The notes below the pieces were generated by a model. That model was not told where the DNA came from. It ran no database searches and was given only the letters and a program-made list of their open reading frames with translations. Below, piece by piece: positions 7,232-14,857 of a stretch of DNA of 42,162 bases. Position 1 is the stretch's first letter. Each line of letters begins with the position of its first letter. This stretch comes from a virus, in the IMG/VR virus record IMGVR_UViG_3300044823_000057, positions 1 to 42,162 of that record; one strand, written 5' to 3'. The position numbers and the translations under genes were made by a program.

Positions 7232-8097
7232 GCGAGGCAACGAATTTGCGTTTCGACTTCTCTTTCCTTATCTCCCCGATTGTGTAGTGTAATCAAAACC
7301 TCGACATGGCCTAGAGAAGACGGCATACGACAGGCGTCCACGTTATAGTTAGATTCTCCAGCCCTGAACGATGCTAGATATGAGCCGGAGCGGATAGCCC
7401 ATGATTCACGCTGTTTTACTTTCAAAGCCCCAGTCTTGTGGTCGCAATGCAGGAATAACCTAGGCGTAGTCGGCATAGCTCCGCGCTTGTGGTCGTGTCC
7501 CATGATGGCAATATCAGCTTCTACGCCTTCAAACATCTGTGCCACGCGGTTGATAGAGCCTCCTATAAGCCTTGAAGCCCCCATGCCGTGATGGGCGAAT
7601 ATGTCTAATGTCTGCGTTCTACCATAAGAAACCAACGAAAGCCGAATCAACGCGCACACACCAAGATATTTACAATCCAATTTATCAGCTAGTTTCTGGT
7701 CGCCATTGATGCCGCTTTGAAACTCGAAGTAATGGTTTCCGTTTAATAGGCCTATAAGCCTGCCCTTCATAAAGCTGATTTCGTCGGAAAACTTATCAAT
7801 CTTGGCTTGCTGTAATGCCTGTGTATCTCGCTTGAATGTTTCGTGCATCTGTTTTGAAATCTGCCCAAGACATTCTCGCTCGGTTGTGCTGGTCGAATCA
7901 AGATAATCTCCCATGCCTATAAAATAGGTACTATCCTTTGGCAACTTCCTGAAATACTCCAAATCTTCCTGCCAAACAGCATCGGCGTGGTTCGGTGAAT
8001 CCCAATGCACGTCACCGAAGCAAATTATCCTGACTTCCTTGCCATAAGAACAAGGAATGTTAAATGAGTGGGTTTCAAAGATACCGGACGTCTTCAT
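7228..8097 (-). CDS. Calcineurin-like metallophosphoesterase
   Basis: 289 residues with the full set of metal-binding motifs in order: GDVHW (Asp29, His31), GMGDYLD (Asp64), LNGNHY (Asn121, His122), AHHG (His169-170) and GHDH (His201, His203). These place a two-metal centre that hydrolyses phosphomono- or diesters. Phage members of the superfamily act on RNA ends, nucleotides or DNA; the substrate here is unknown. It lies in the minus-strand early operon just upstream of a run of zinc-binding micro-genes. Confidence 0.85.
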   Translation of the reverse strand: MKTSGIFETHSFNIPCSYGKEVRIICFGDVHWDSPNHADAVWQEDLEYFRKLPKDSTYFIGMGDYLDSTSTTERECLGQISKQMHETFKRDTQALQQAKIDKFSDEISFMKGRLIGLLNGNHYFEFQSGINGDQKLADKLDCKYLGVCALIRLSLVSYGRTQTLDIFAHHGMGASRLIGGSINRVAQMFEGVEADIAIMGHDHKRGAMPTTPRLFLHCDHKTGALKVKQRESWAIRSGSYLASFRAGESNYNVDACRMPSSLGHVEVLITLHNRGDKEREVETQIRCLA

Positions 8098-8100
8098 ACT

Positions 8101-8364
8101 TTAACCTTTCTGTTTTCTGGATTTGGACATCAACTTGATTATCTGTTCTAAAGACCTTGTTTTTCTAAAACACACTTCCCGCTTTCTGCCACGAGTCTCC
8201 CACTTCTTCATAGCTGCCGAACCGTGTAAGGGGCAATCAGCCTGAATCCAAAATAACTTACCCGAACCGTCAGCACCCTTGCCGTAAGCATTGTCACTGG
8301 TCGGACAAGAACAGTCAAGTTGTATGGCAGCATCAGAGCCGGGATTTGGCCTTTGTTTTTTCAT
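8101..8364 (-). CDS. Conserved phage hypothetical, Cys-rich
   Basis: The recognisable pattern NPGSDAAIQLDCSCPTSDNAYGKG...FWIQADCPLH places Cys and His in a probable zinc site. I recall this pattern from many phage and prophage hypothetical proteins. ATG at 8364 (MKKQRPNPGS) is preferred to the upstream 8373 start. The C-terminus is basic. Function unknown. Confidence 0.65.
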   Translation of the reverse strand: MKKQRPNPGSDAAIQLDCSCPTSDNAYGKGADGSGKLFWIQADCPLHGSAAMKKWETRGRKREVCFRKTRSLEQIIKLMSKSRKQKG

Positions 8365-8521
8365 AAGATTCAATTTTCTTCCTATTCGATTTTAGCATTT
8401 CTATGGCTGTGGTCAGTAACGCCTTGCATATCTGCAATTCCTCGCATAGCCCAGTCGCGCCAAGATGCTTTGTCCATGATACTCCACATGAAGAGCATCT
8501 ATTTCTTTTTATTATGTTCAT
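8333..8521 (-). CDS. 62-residue Cys-containing helical protein
   Basis: N-terminal CSSCGVSWTKHLGATGLC suggests a zinc-binding head, then a charged helix. It overlaps the next gene by 32 bp (41 bp if that gene's longer start is used) and the previous one by 23 bp. Unrecognised. Confidence 0.5.
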   Translation of the reverse strand: MNIIKRNRCSSCGVSWTKHLGATGLCEELQICKALLTTAIEMLKSNRKKIESYEKTKAKSRL

Positions 8522-8837
8522 AGAGATATTTTACGTTACGTTCCCATGATTTAGCATTAACGGGACAATAGACTTGAGATAATGCCTTAAAGTAGTCATT
8601 TTGCCGTCCTGCCGCGTCCCAGACGCGCCAGACACGCTTACAGGTCACAATGCACCTATTTCTGGCCTCCGACTCGCCCAGAGGCTTCTGGGAAGCGTGA
8701 TGCACCCCATATAGCCAATTTGGGTTATTCCCTTCTTCCACTCTAATAGACGAAGCGAGCCTATCAAAATCCATCGCCTGAACATTGAGGCAGAGCAGGA
8801 GTAAAACAGCACTACCAAATGTAAAGTATGGTTTCAT
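8499..8837 (-). CDS. Secreted protein, candidate lysozyme-like
   Basis: 112 residues with a Sec signal peptide (MKPYFTFGSAVLLLLCLNVQA). The mature protein has IRVEEGNNPNWLYGVHH, where a Glu sits where lysozyme-like folds often have their catalytic acid. It then has three Cys residues and a WERNVKYLYEH ending seen in some small phage proteins thought to degrade peptidoglycan. No other endolysin candidate is visible in the window, which makes this one worth noting, but the assignment is a guess from short motifs. Confidence 0.5.
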   Translation of the reverse strand: MKPYFTFGSAVLLLLCLNVQAMDFDRLASSIRVEEGNNPNWLYGVHHASQKPLGESEARNRCIVTCKRVWRVWDAAGRQNDYFKALSQVYCPVNAKSWERNVKYLYEHNKKK

Positions 8838-8849
8838 TTCAATATACGA

Positions 8850-9062
8850 CTAGCATTCGATACAGGCTTGGTCTGCCCATCCTGCCCCGCCGTCTTTTAC
8901 CCACACGAGATAGTGACCGTTCTCGGTTGGTGGTTCAGAGATTGGTTTCCAGTCCAGCGTTGCCATCGAACAACTCACTTGAGCCAACAGCGAGTGTTCC
9001 TGCTGGTTTCGAGCTTGGTTATTATTTTTACGGTTCATTTTGTTTCGGAGCGTTGCCGCCAC
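8850..9062 (-). CDS. Small protein with WKPISEPP..NGHYLVWV motif
   Basis: The C-terminal part WKPISEPPTENGHYLVWV resembles the short beta domain of DUF551-like phage proteins. The start is uncertain: GTG at 9062, or an internal ATG at 9038 or 8960. If the last is right the product is only ~36 residues and may be truncated. Confidence 0.4.
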   Translation of the reverse strand: MAATLRNKMNRKNNNQARNQQEHSLLAQVSCSMATLDWKPISEPPTENGHYLVWVKDGGAGWADQACIEC

Positions 9063-9094
9063 TCGCTGCGGCTTGGCTCAAATGTTAGCCTTAA

Positions 9095-9328
9095 TCATGG
9101 GTATTGATAGGTTGAGGGACGGCCTTTTGTTCTGTGCAATTCACCCCTCTTGGCCAACTGACTTAATGCCATAGTGGCCTGTTGCCAAGTTAAGGGAGGC
9201 ACAAGCGTTTTCCATGTAAGGCTTTTACGTTTCTTTGCCATGAGCCTGACAAAATTCCATATTGTACCACGCTTCCTAGCTGTTTTATGTCCAGCAGGAA
9301 TATGGTCGTATGTGAGGAATAGGTTCAT
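9095..9328 (-). CDS. Winged-helix-like small protein
   Basis: 77 residues. The C-terminal half (LTWQQATMALSQLAKRGELHRTKGRPSTYQYP) reads as a recognition helix followed by a wing, as in small winged-helix DNA-binding proteins. It is coupled to the gene upstream by ATGA. Function unknown; a transcriptional or replication accessory role is plausible. Confidence 0.55.
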   Translation of the reverse strand: MNLFLTYDHIPAGHKTARKRGTIWNFVRLMAKKRKSLTWKTLVPPLTWQQATMALSQLAKRGELHRTKGRPSTYQYP

Positions 9329-9546
9329 GCTAATTTATAGCTGTAAACTCTCCTGCCATTATCAGAGAATCCTACCCAATGCTTTTCAATAGCCACACCA
9401 TTTTGACGTAGCTCTGAAATGTCGCTACTGGCGCGGGTGCTTTGGCAAACATTGTTTAACTCAATTGGTGTTATTCCGTTAGTGCCAGCAGCCCGTAACG
9501 CTCCCATCATCTTTTGCAGCCTATTACTTGTCATTGGTGATTTCAT
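9325..9546 (-). CDS. Helix-turn-helix domain phage protein
   Basis: 73 residues of the common small phage type LQKMMGALRAAGTNGITPIELN...ASSDISELRQNGVAIEK...GRRVYSYKLA. An initial helix is followed by a helix-turn-helix and a beta wing. Members are widespread in phage early operons and presumed DNA-binding. ATGA overlaps occur on both sides. Confidence 0.7.
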   Translation of the reverse strand: MKSPMTSNRLQKMMGALRAAGTNGITPIELNNVCQSTRASSDISELRQNGVAIEKHWVGFSDNGRRVYSYKLA

Positions 9547-9926
9547 GCTATTATCCTCGTTATTACCTTGTTTGCTTGGTTCGGTTTCTCAATCAAATCA
9601 TCTACCATTGTCGAATCAAATATGTTGTCCTTACACTTGAATATCTCCACAGCCTGACAGAGCTTACGAATGATATTCTCAAATCTCTGATGCGCTCGTT
9701 GCTTAATCTCCGCTCCGCCATCTCTGACGCTAATCCACCACCCACACACGCTATACAGAGCATGGATCAAGTCTCTCCTAGACCGTTCATAAATAGCGCA
9801 CCTATCACACGCAACATGTTTTAGCCAATAGTCAACTTGGTCTTGGCTCAATACACCGTTATCCTCGTATTGGACTACGCCTTCACGTTGGCAAAACTTA
9901 CAGTGATATTGAAGTTTAAGGGTCAT
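9543..9926 (-). CDS. Hypothetical protein with zinc knuckles
   Basis: 127 residues. Two CxxC pairs (CKFC at ~9-12, CDRC at ~40-43) flank a short insert and could bind zinc. The rest is helical and charged. It is directly downstream of, and coupled to, the DUF1376-like gene, so a role in replication is possible. Not recognised. Confidence 0.55.
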   Translation of the reverse strand: MTLKLQYHCKFCQREGVVQYEDNGVLSQDQVDYWLKHVACDRCAIYERSRRDLIHALYSVCGWWISVRDGGAEIKQRAHQRFENIIRKLCQAVEIFKCKDNIFDSTMVDDLIEKPNQANKVITRIIA

Positions 9927-10678
9927 GCTATTACGCCGAGCAATTCTCGGAGTTCTTTCTGCCTAGCCCTCAAATTCTCTAACCTAATCCTCGATGGTGA
10001 ATCCTTATCGTAATCGCTTAATCTGCTAGAGTAATTACCTAGCTCTTTTACTACACGATTTAACTCCTGCTCCATTGATATGCGATTGGGGGGTTGAAGG
10101 GAAGGCGCGGCAGTTGTTCCACTGGCTATTTGCCGGTCAACTTTATTCAGCCAGTTCACGAAGAATCTTTGACTCAAAACCCTGCCTTTATTTTGTGGCA
10201 ATCCTATCCAGACTTTAGCCTTTTCAAATTCTCGTTTTACATCAATTCCAATGTAGGCCGGTGACTTGGATAAGTCCTCCAGAAAGTCCTCTGATTTAGT
10301 GTTAGCTTTTGTGACTGATTGTGCGGTTCTTTCCGTTCTGGCTGTTGACGTTTGTGCTTGTCGCTTAATCAAATCTTCCTGTTTCTTTAGGTAGTTTGCT
10401 CGCGCCCTTTTCTGATGCCACTTGCCATCTTCTAGGCAGAAGAATTTGTCGTTGTCGAAAATCATACTCTTTAGACGCATCCAATTATGGAGTTCGCAGT
10501 TGCATAGCTCCCGAAGTCCCGCGTCATCGTCCGGCAAACCCTCGACATGAGAATGAGTCCAGTAGAAAGTAAGACAACGGATATACTTCCACTTTTCATC
10601 GTCGTTGAACATTCCGGTAGCATTGGCAAACGCCACTGGGTCAAAATCCATTACTGGAATTGGCAAGGGTTCACTCAT
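9923..10678 (-). CDS. DUF1376-like replication-associated protein
   Basis: 251 residues. The N-terminal ~95 residues match the DUF1376 style: a helix with YIRCLTFYWTHSHVEGLPDDD, then LRELCNCELHNWMRLKSMI and GKWHQKRARANY. In phages this domain heads replication-initiator-like proteins (analogous to lambda O). The C-terminal part has a second helical domain and a charged coiled-coil end. It is probably the phage's replication or loading factor; no helicase or polymerase is encoded nearby. Confidence 0.65.
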   Translation of the reverse strand: MSEPLPIPVMDFDPVAFANATGMFNDDEKWKYIRCLTFYWTHSHVEGLPDDDAGLRELCNCELHNWMRLKSMIFDNDKFFCLEDGKWHQKRARANYLKKQEDLIKRQAQTSTARTERTAQSVTKANTKSEDFLEDLSKSPAYIGIDVKREFEKAKVWIGLPQNKGRVLSQRFFVNWLNKVDRQIASGTTAAPSLQPPNRISMEQELNRVVKELGNYSSRLSDYDKDSPSRIRLENLRARQKELRELLGVIA

Positions 10679-11034
10679 AGCACCTTTGTTCTGTGGACAA
10701 GGTTAAGCGGTGGTTGGAACGCCTTAATGAACCATTTTTCCTTTTCGCGCAAATCAAACTCTGGACATGGAAGATAAAAAACCTTGTAGTAATTATACTC
10801 CATGAATTTTTCCGGAACTTCCCAATCGCGCAATGTTCTTTTAACTGGATGCCCACTAAGTCTGTGCCTTAGATTTGTGGACATTCCGACGTATAAAACC
10901 CTGTATTTTATTTTTCGTTTTAAGTTGCTAAAAAAGACGTGGACGAAAACATAAATGGCAGGAACTTCTGGAACTAGTAAATAAATTTCTTTCCAATTTT
11001 CGGGGTTAAATCTTTTTCTTCTGGTTGTTTTCAT
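10675..11034 (-). CDS. GIY-YIG domain nuclease
   Basis: 119 residues. AIYVFV and YRVLYVGMSTNLRHRLSGH carry the GIY and YIG strand motifs (here AIY and YVG) with the downstream Arg of the first helix. REKEKWFIKAFQPPLN supplies the catalytic Glu helix and the N-x-x-L-type ending. This is a stand-alone single-domain form, as in homing-type or structure-specific phage nucleases. It is coupled to the replication gene by ATGA. Confidence 0.75.
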   Translation of the reverse strand: MKTTRRKRFNPENWKEIYLLVPEVPAIYVFVHVFFSNLKRKIKYRVLYVGMSTNLRHRLSGHPVKRTLRDWEVPEKFMEYNYYKVFYLPCPEFDLREKEKWFIKAFQPPLNLVHRTKVL

Positions 11035-11150
11035 CGCTCAATCCTTAAATGAAAGCCGCCCGCTCCGTGTGTCACAGTGCGCGGAAAGCGCATAGACTCC
11101 GAAATGGAGTTCGGAGCGAACGGCAGATTGGTTGAACTGTGACACGACAT
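11031..11150 (-). CDS. 39-codon ORF over a structured element (uncertain)
   Basis: ATG at 11150 to TGA at 11031-11033, coupled to the GIY-YIG start by ATGA. A second frame, GTG 11145 to 11038, is also open (35 residues). Both span the palindromic element at 11055-11145. The DNA may therefore be constrained by structure rather than by protein, or it may be a leader peptide. Confidence 0.3.
   Translation of the reverse strand: MSCHSSTNLPFAPNSISESMRFPRTVTHGAGGFHLRIER
11055..11145. other. Compact multi-hairpin element (possible RNA switch)
   Basis: An outer inverted repeat GTGTCACAGT (11069-11078) / ACTGTGACAC (11136-11145) encloses two hairpins: GCGC-ggaaa-GCGC (11079-11091) and CTCCGAA-atggag-TTCGGAG (97-103 / 110-116 after 11000). 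A mutually exclusive pairing also exists: GCCG+CGCTCCG (11055-11067) with CGGAGCG+CGGC (11112-11124). Two alternative folds in under 100 bp look like a regulatory switch or attenuator, or a replication or recombination site. Confidence 0.55.
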
Positions 11151-11165
11151 AATCCTAATCATTTT

Positions 11166-11384
11166 TTACTCATTTGTCAAACTATTTCTCACTACCACAG
11201 GCACTTTTATCCACAACTGGTCTGGGAATTGCACCCTATCCACTTCAATACTTACGCATTGCCAAAGTTGATATAGCTCTGGTTTGATGTTGTCTATTGG
11301 GTCTGCAACAAACCAAGCAACCTGTGCGCTAGGCTCATAATCTTCACTTGGCAACTCGTCTAAAAGTGGAATCGTTTTTAACAC
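11166..11384 (-). CDS. 72-residue hypothetical protein
   Basis: Acidic N-terminus (LLDELPSEDYEP) then a beta-rich region (AQVAWFVADPI, VSIEVDRVQFPDQLWIKVPVVV). It starts 4 bp after the upstream gene. Its product ends just before the structured element. Unrecognised. Confidence 0.55.
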   Translation of the reverse strand: MLKTIPLLDELPSEDYEPSAQVAWFVADPIDNIKPELYQLWQCVSIEVDRVQFPDQLWIKVPVVVRNSLTNE

Positions 11385-11388
11385 ATTA

Positions 11389-11886
11389 TTATCCTATGGT
11401 TTGGGGTGAGGGCTGCATTGCGGAGTCTATGGTTTGGCGTAAACTAACGGTTTCATCTTCGAGGTTCAAACAGATATCCATGAATCTATCTCCGCCTGAT
11501 TTCTCACAAAGCCAATCCAACCTGTCCTTGTCTTTTTCCAACTCCGCAATCTGTTTCTTTAGGGTGTCGCGGTCTAGCTTGAAGTTATCTATTACTTCAC
11601 GACGGTGATTTAGTGCTTCTTTCAACTTCTCATTCTCGGCGCGGAGTTGGTCAACGTGTCTTGCAACTGATTCACTACAAGCCCAAGCTGCTCCATTAAA
11701 TACAATTGTTGCGTCGAGTTTTTCCAGTAATGGGTCGGCTACTTCGTGAAGGGAGCGGAGGATTGACTTAAATACTTGTGCTTTTCTTGTTTCAAAATCT
11801 GATACCTCTGGCATCATTAGCCATAAGCCAGCATACCTTTCAGCAACCTTTTCTAGTTCTGGTTTTGATGGTTTGTTAGTGGTCAT
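11389..11886 (-). CDS. Coiled-coil hypothetical protein
   Basis: 165 residues. Residues ~75-125 form a long charged coiled coil (VDQLRAENEKLKEAL, LKKQIAELEKDKDRLDWL). The motif DRLDWLCEKSGG...DICL is common near the C-termini of small phage early proteins. ATGA overlap with the gene upstream. Role unknown. Confidence 0.6.
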   Translation of the reverse strand: MTTNKPSKPELEKVAERYAGLWLMMPEVSDFETRKAQVFKSILRSLHEVADPLLEKLDATIVFNGAAWACSESVARHVDQLRAENEKLKEALNHRREVIDNFKLDRDTLKKQIAELEKDKDRLDWLCEKSGGDRFMDICLNLEDETVSLRQTIDSAMQPSPQTIG

Positions 11887-12170
11887 GGTGTTCCTTTCGG
11901 CTGTAATGTTTCCGAGGCAATAACTCGGTGCATTTCATTTCCGTCTTTATTGTATTGGTCGCCACGCAAGTGCCTAATCAGTTCGAGTCCGGCTTTGAAC
12001 ATATCGCGTTCCTTCTGGCACAGGATAAGTTCTCTTTCAAGTTGACGGGCGAAGTCGCGCATTTTTGAGAACGAATAAGCAGAACTTCCTTCTGGCAAGA
12101 CCGCATCAGAGCGAGGCGTCGCTATTGGTTCTTCTGTCGCACCATGACATTTTGATAATAGTTCGGGCAT
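11883..12170 (-). CDS. Hypothetical early protein next to the transposon
   Basis: 95 residues with a SFSKMRDFARQLERELILCQKERDMFKAGLELIRHLR helix, typical of short phage coiled-coil proteins. Its ATG begins at 12170, the first base of the target duplication, so the transposon has replaced everything upstream of the start codon, including its ribosome site and coupling to the previous gene. Expression may now be altered. Confidence 0.6.
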   Translation of the reverse strand: MPELLSKCHGATEEPIATPRSDAVLPEGSSAYSFSKMRDFARQLERELILCQKERDMFKAGLELIRHLRGDQYNKDGNEMHRVIASETLQPKGTP

Positions 12171-12177
12171 AAATTTA
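12170..12177. repeat. Target-site duplication, left copy
   Basis: TAAATTTA immediately outside the left inverted repeat. The identical octamer lies outside the right repeat at 15747-15754. Eight bases is the usual duplication length for IS1595-family elements. The octamer is itself palindromic. Confidence 0.85.
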
Positions 12178-12191
12178 GGTGATTATCCCTT
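12178..12191 (+). repeat. Left terminal inverted repeat
   Basis: GGTGATTATCCCTT, identical over 14 bp to the complement of 15733-15746; the sequences diverge inside that point. Confidence 0.9.
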
Positions 12192-12206
12192 CAAGCCACT
12201 TACCGC

Positions 12207-14579
12207 GTGGTTTCTGATTATGCTATTTTTATTGGCGTGAGTCAATACACCGCTAGAAAAGAAGCATCTGTTACGCAGTCAATCCTGACGCAACTAGGAA
12301 ATCTGGGTTGGATTGTTGACGAGCGAAGCCCTGATTGCGACGTGCTTCAGCAGCGGGTAAAAACTTCCGAGCAACGTAAAAAACTTGGCGGTAAAATTCC
12401 CGATTTCACACTTTACCAGCGCGGGACAAACAGACTTCTTGGTGTTATCGAGGCTAAAAGGCCGAATGAACCTTTGGCTAAAGCCCTCAAGGATGCAGAA
12501 GAAAAATATGCCAAGCCCCTGCAAATCCCACTCGTTTTTGCCTACAACGATACTTATGTCGAAACGCGCTATCTTGCCAATGGCCGACCGTTGAAATTGG
12601 ACGGTGAAGATATTCGCCAGTTTGTAGATCAATACACCGCGCTCCGGTTTGTAAATGAAGGCGCGGAAATTTTATCCGCGCCGACTCATGTTCAATACTC
12701 GCGCCAGCAACTCATCGCCATTTTTAGGCGTGCTGCAAATCTTTTGCGTGAAGCTGGATTGCAGGCCGGATTGGAACGGTTCGCGGCATTTTCGGACATT
12801 CTTTTTCTGAAATTGATGGATGAAGTTTGCGAATTAAAATTGCACGCACACAAAGAGCCGCCGATTGAAGAACATCTGCGCTGGTCGCACTTCAAAGACA
12901 TGGCCGCGCCCGCGCTTCATACCTATCTCAAGGATGTTGTGTGGAAGGAAATGAATAAAAAATATGGATCAATTTTTGGTGAGTCATTGCAAATCGGAAA
13001 ACCGGAGATAATAAAGGAAATTGTGGAAGGGCTTTCCGGGTTGAATTTGACCGCCGCCGACACAGATGTAAAAGGGGATGCGTTTGAATACTTTTTGAAG
13101 AACGCCTATCAGGGATTAAGCATCAAGGATTTGGGTGAGTATTTCACGCCGCGCAACATTGTTCGCACGATGGTCAGCATGGTTAATCCGCAAATCGGTG
13201 AAAAGATTTACGACCCATTTTGCGGCACGGGCGGATTTTTAATTGAATCTTTCAAGTTCATCCAAAACCGAATTAAGCCGACTCCAAAATTGATGGAGAC
13301 ACTTGAAAACGACACCGTTTGGGGTTCGGAAATTACCGTCAATGCCCGCGTTGCCAAGATGAACATGATTTTATTTGGCGACGGGCACAGTAACATTGAA
13401 AAATGGGACAGCTTGGAACATCCGCGCAAGGGACAATTTGATATTGTATTGACCAATCCCCCTTATTCAGTCCCAACGCGCTATGGGAATCTTTACCCAG
13501 TTGACAGTTCAAACGGTGACGCGGTATGCGCCATACATTGCTTTGACAGTTTGAACGCCACCGGACGCGCCGCGATTCTGGTCAAGGAAGATTTTTTAAG
13601 CAAGGGCGGCACGATTGGAAAAGTGCGCGATTACATTTTGAAAAATTCTAAAAATTTTACCGTCACTTCCCTGCCGAGAAATTTATTTGCTCCTTACACG
13701 CCGACAAAAACCAGCATCATCTATTTTGAAAAGGCCGGGAAAAGGCCGACCGTTTTCTTTTTTGTCGTGAAGCATGTCGGGCATACGCTTGGCACTCGAA
13801 AAAGGAGCATCAAATCAAATGACCTGCCATTGATGCTGGACGCTTTTAACGAGCAAAAAACATCGCCGGAAATTACTTCCTGCATTGTGCCGCGCCCGAT
13901 TGTGGAAAAGACGGAAAATTCATTGTGGGTTTATGATTACATAGAAGTCATTCCGCCGTCACCATATCCGATGGAATACATGGGCGGTTTGATTGAAAGA
14001 AGCGGCGAACGAATTTTGTTATCAGAAAATTCCAATGATGATGTGAAGATGTTAGGCGTAAGCAATCAATTCGGAATTTTTGAAAATGAAGAATTTTCTG
14101 GCGACGAAAATACACCATGCCAAAAGGTTCGCACTGGCGATTTAGTCTATAACCCTCACCGCGTCAATGTTGGTTCTGTCGGATTGGTAACGGATGAATT
14201 TGATGGCGGCTTGGTGAGCGGTGTTTATGTTATTTTCCGTTCCAAAGACACACGCACTCCATCGCCTTATTTGCTGGCCTTGATGAAATGCGGGGCTTAC
14301 AAAAAAGTCATTGAAGCCTATGACACTAAAAGCGGCGCGGTGAGACCAAACTTGACCTATGATCAATTATGCCGGATAAAAATTCCAATTCTACCAGAGG
14401 ACACCATGAAAATTTTCATCAAAAAACAAAAAACGATTGATACGGCAAAAGGCGATTTAGCCAGACAGATTGACGATGCTTCAGATTATTTGGACAGCAT
14501 CACGCGGGAAGAAAAAAATCCGAATCACCGGAAAGATTTTGACAGCTTGCTTTCACTGGCCGCGCCTAAAGCTACCTAG
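12207..14579 (+). CDS. Single-chain restriction-modification enzyme (R-M-S fusion)
   Basis: 790 residues. N-terminal PD-(D/E)XK nuclease of the HsdR-N type: Asp66 in KIPDFTLY, Glu82-Ala-Lys84 in GVIEAKRP. A helical connector (~165-300) leads to a gamma-class N6-adenine methylase with motif I DPFCGTGG (336-343) and motif IV NPPY (417-420), preceded by LGEYFTPRNIV. A type I HsdS-like target-recognition region (~560-790) ends in a helix. No helicase motor is present, so this is type IIG-like rather than classical type I. One protein could methylate and cut. The GTG start at 12207 is uncertain; GTG 12237 is an alternative. It is the cargo of the IS1595-type transposon and runs against the phage operon. 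Confidence 0.85.
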   Translation: MVSDYAIFIGVSQYTARKEASVTQSILTQLGNLGWIVDERSPDCDVLQQRVKTSEQRKKLGGKIPDFTLYQRGTNRLLGVIEAKRPNEPLAKALKDAEEKYAKPLQIPLVFAYNDTYVETRYLANGRPLKLDGEDIRQFVDQYTALRFVNEGAEILSAPTHVQYSRQQLIAIFRRAANLLREAGLQAGLERFAAFSDILFLKLMDEVCELKLHAHKEPPIEEHLRWSHFKDMAAPALHTYLKDVVWKEMNKKYGSIFGESLQIGKPEIIKEIVEGLSGLNLTAADTDVKGDAFEYFLKNAYQGLSIKDLGEYFTPRNIVRTMVSMVNPQIGEKIYDPFCGTGGFLIESFKFIQNRIKPTPKLMETLENDTVWGSEITVNARVAKMNMILFGDGHSNIEKWDSLEHPRKGQFDIVLTNPPYSVPTRYGNLYPVDSSNGDAVCAIHCFDSLNATGRAAILVKEDFLSKGGTIGKVRDYILKNSKNFTVTSLPRNLFAPYTPTKTSIIYFEKAGKRPTVFFFVVKHVGHTLGTRKRSIKSNDLPLMLDAFNEQKTSPEITSCIVPRPIVEKTENSLWVYDYIEVIPPSPYPMEYMGGLIERSGERILLSENSNDDVKMLGVSNQFGIFENEEFSGDENTPCQKVRTGDLVYNPHRVNVGSVGLVTDEFDGGLVSGVYVIFRSKDTRTPSPYLLALMKCGAYKKVIEAYDTKSGAVRPNLTYDQLCRIKIPILPEDTMKIFIKKQKTIDTAKGDLARQIDDASDYLDSITREEKNPNHRKDFDSLLSLAAPKAT

Positions 14580-14587
14580 ACCAACCG

Positions 14588-14857
14588 CTATCCCCTGCAA
14601 ATTTTGACAATTCTGTTTATGTCTTTCGGGTCATGCAGGGCATCGCGCAACATCACGGCAAACCCGTCGTTTCCCGCGTCGCCAGTTTCCAGCATATCAG
14701 CAATGAATTGAATTGCATCGGGTTCGTGCCGGTGATTTGAGATAAGCGCGACCAACTGCTTTTTGTTGTAATAACCAGCCTTGATTCCGAAACGCGGAGC
14801 ATCGCCTTCGTGTTCGAGTTCGGGAATCAGCAACACAGCATCGCTTGGAATTTTCAT
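14588..14857 (-). CDS. 89-residue transposon-associated protein
   Basis: Reads MKIPSDAVLLIPELEHEGDA then a helical region with LISNHRHEPDAIQFIADML and DPKDINRIVKICRG. It overlaps the transposase stop by ATGA, so it is translated with the transposase. It lies inside the element's ends and converges with the R-M gene 8 bp away. It could be a transposition accessory, a regulator or part of the R-M cargo. I do not recognise the family. Confidence 0.55.
   Translation of the reverse strand: MKIPSDAVLLIPELEHEGDAPRFGIKAGYYNKKQLVALISNHRHEPDAIQFIADMLETGDAGNDGFAVMLRDALHDPKDINRIVKICRG

Noticed and set aside
12294-12632. 112-residue minus-strand ORF inside the R-M gene
   Set aside because: Antisense to the nuclease domain, whose motifs are intact on the plus strand.
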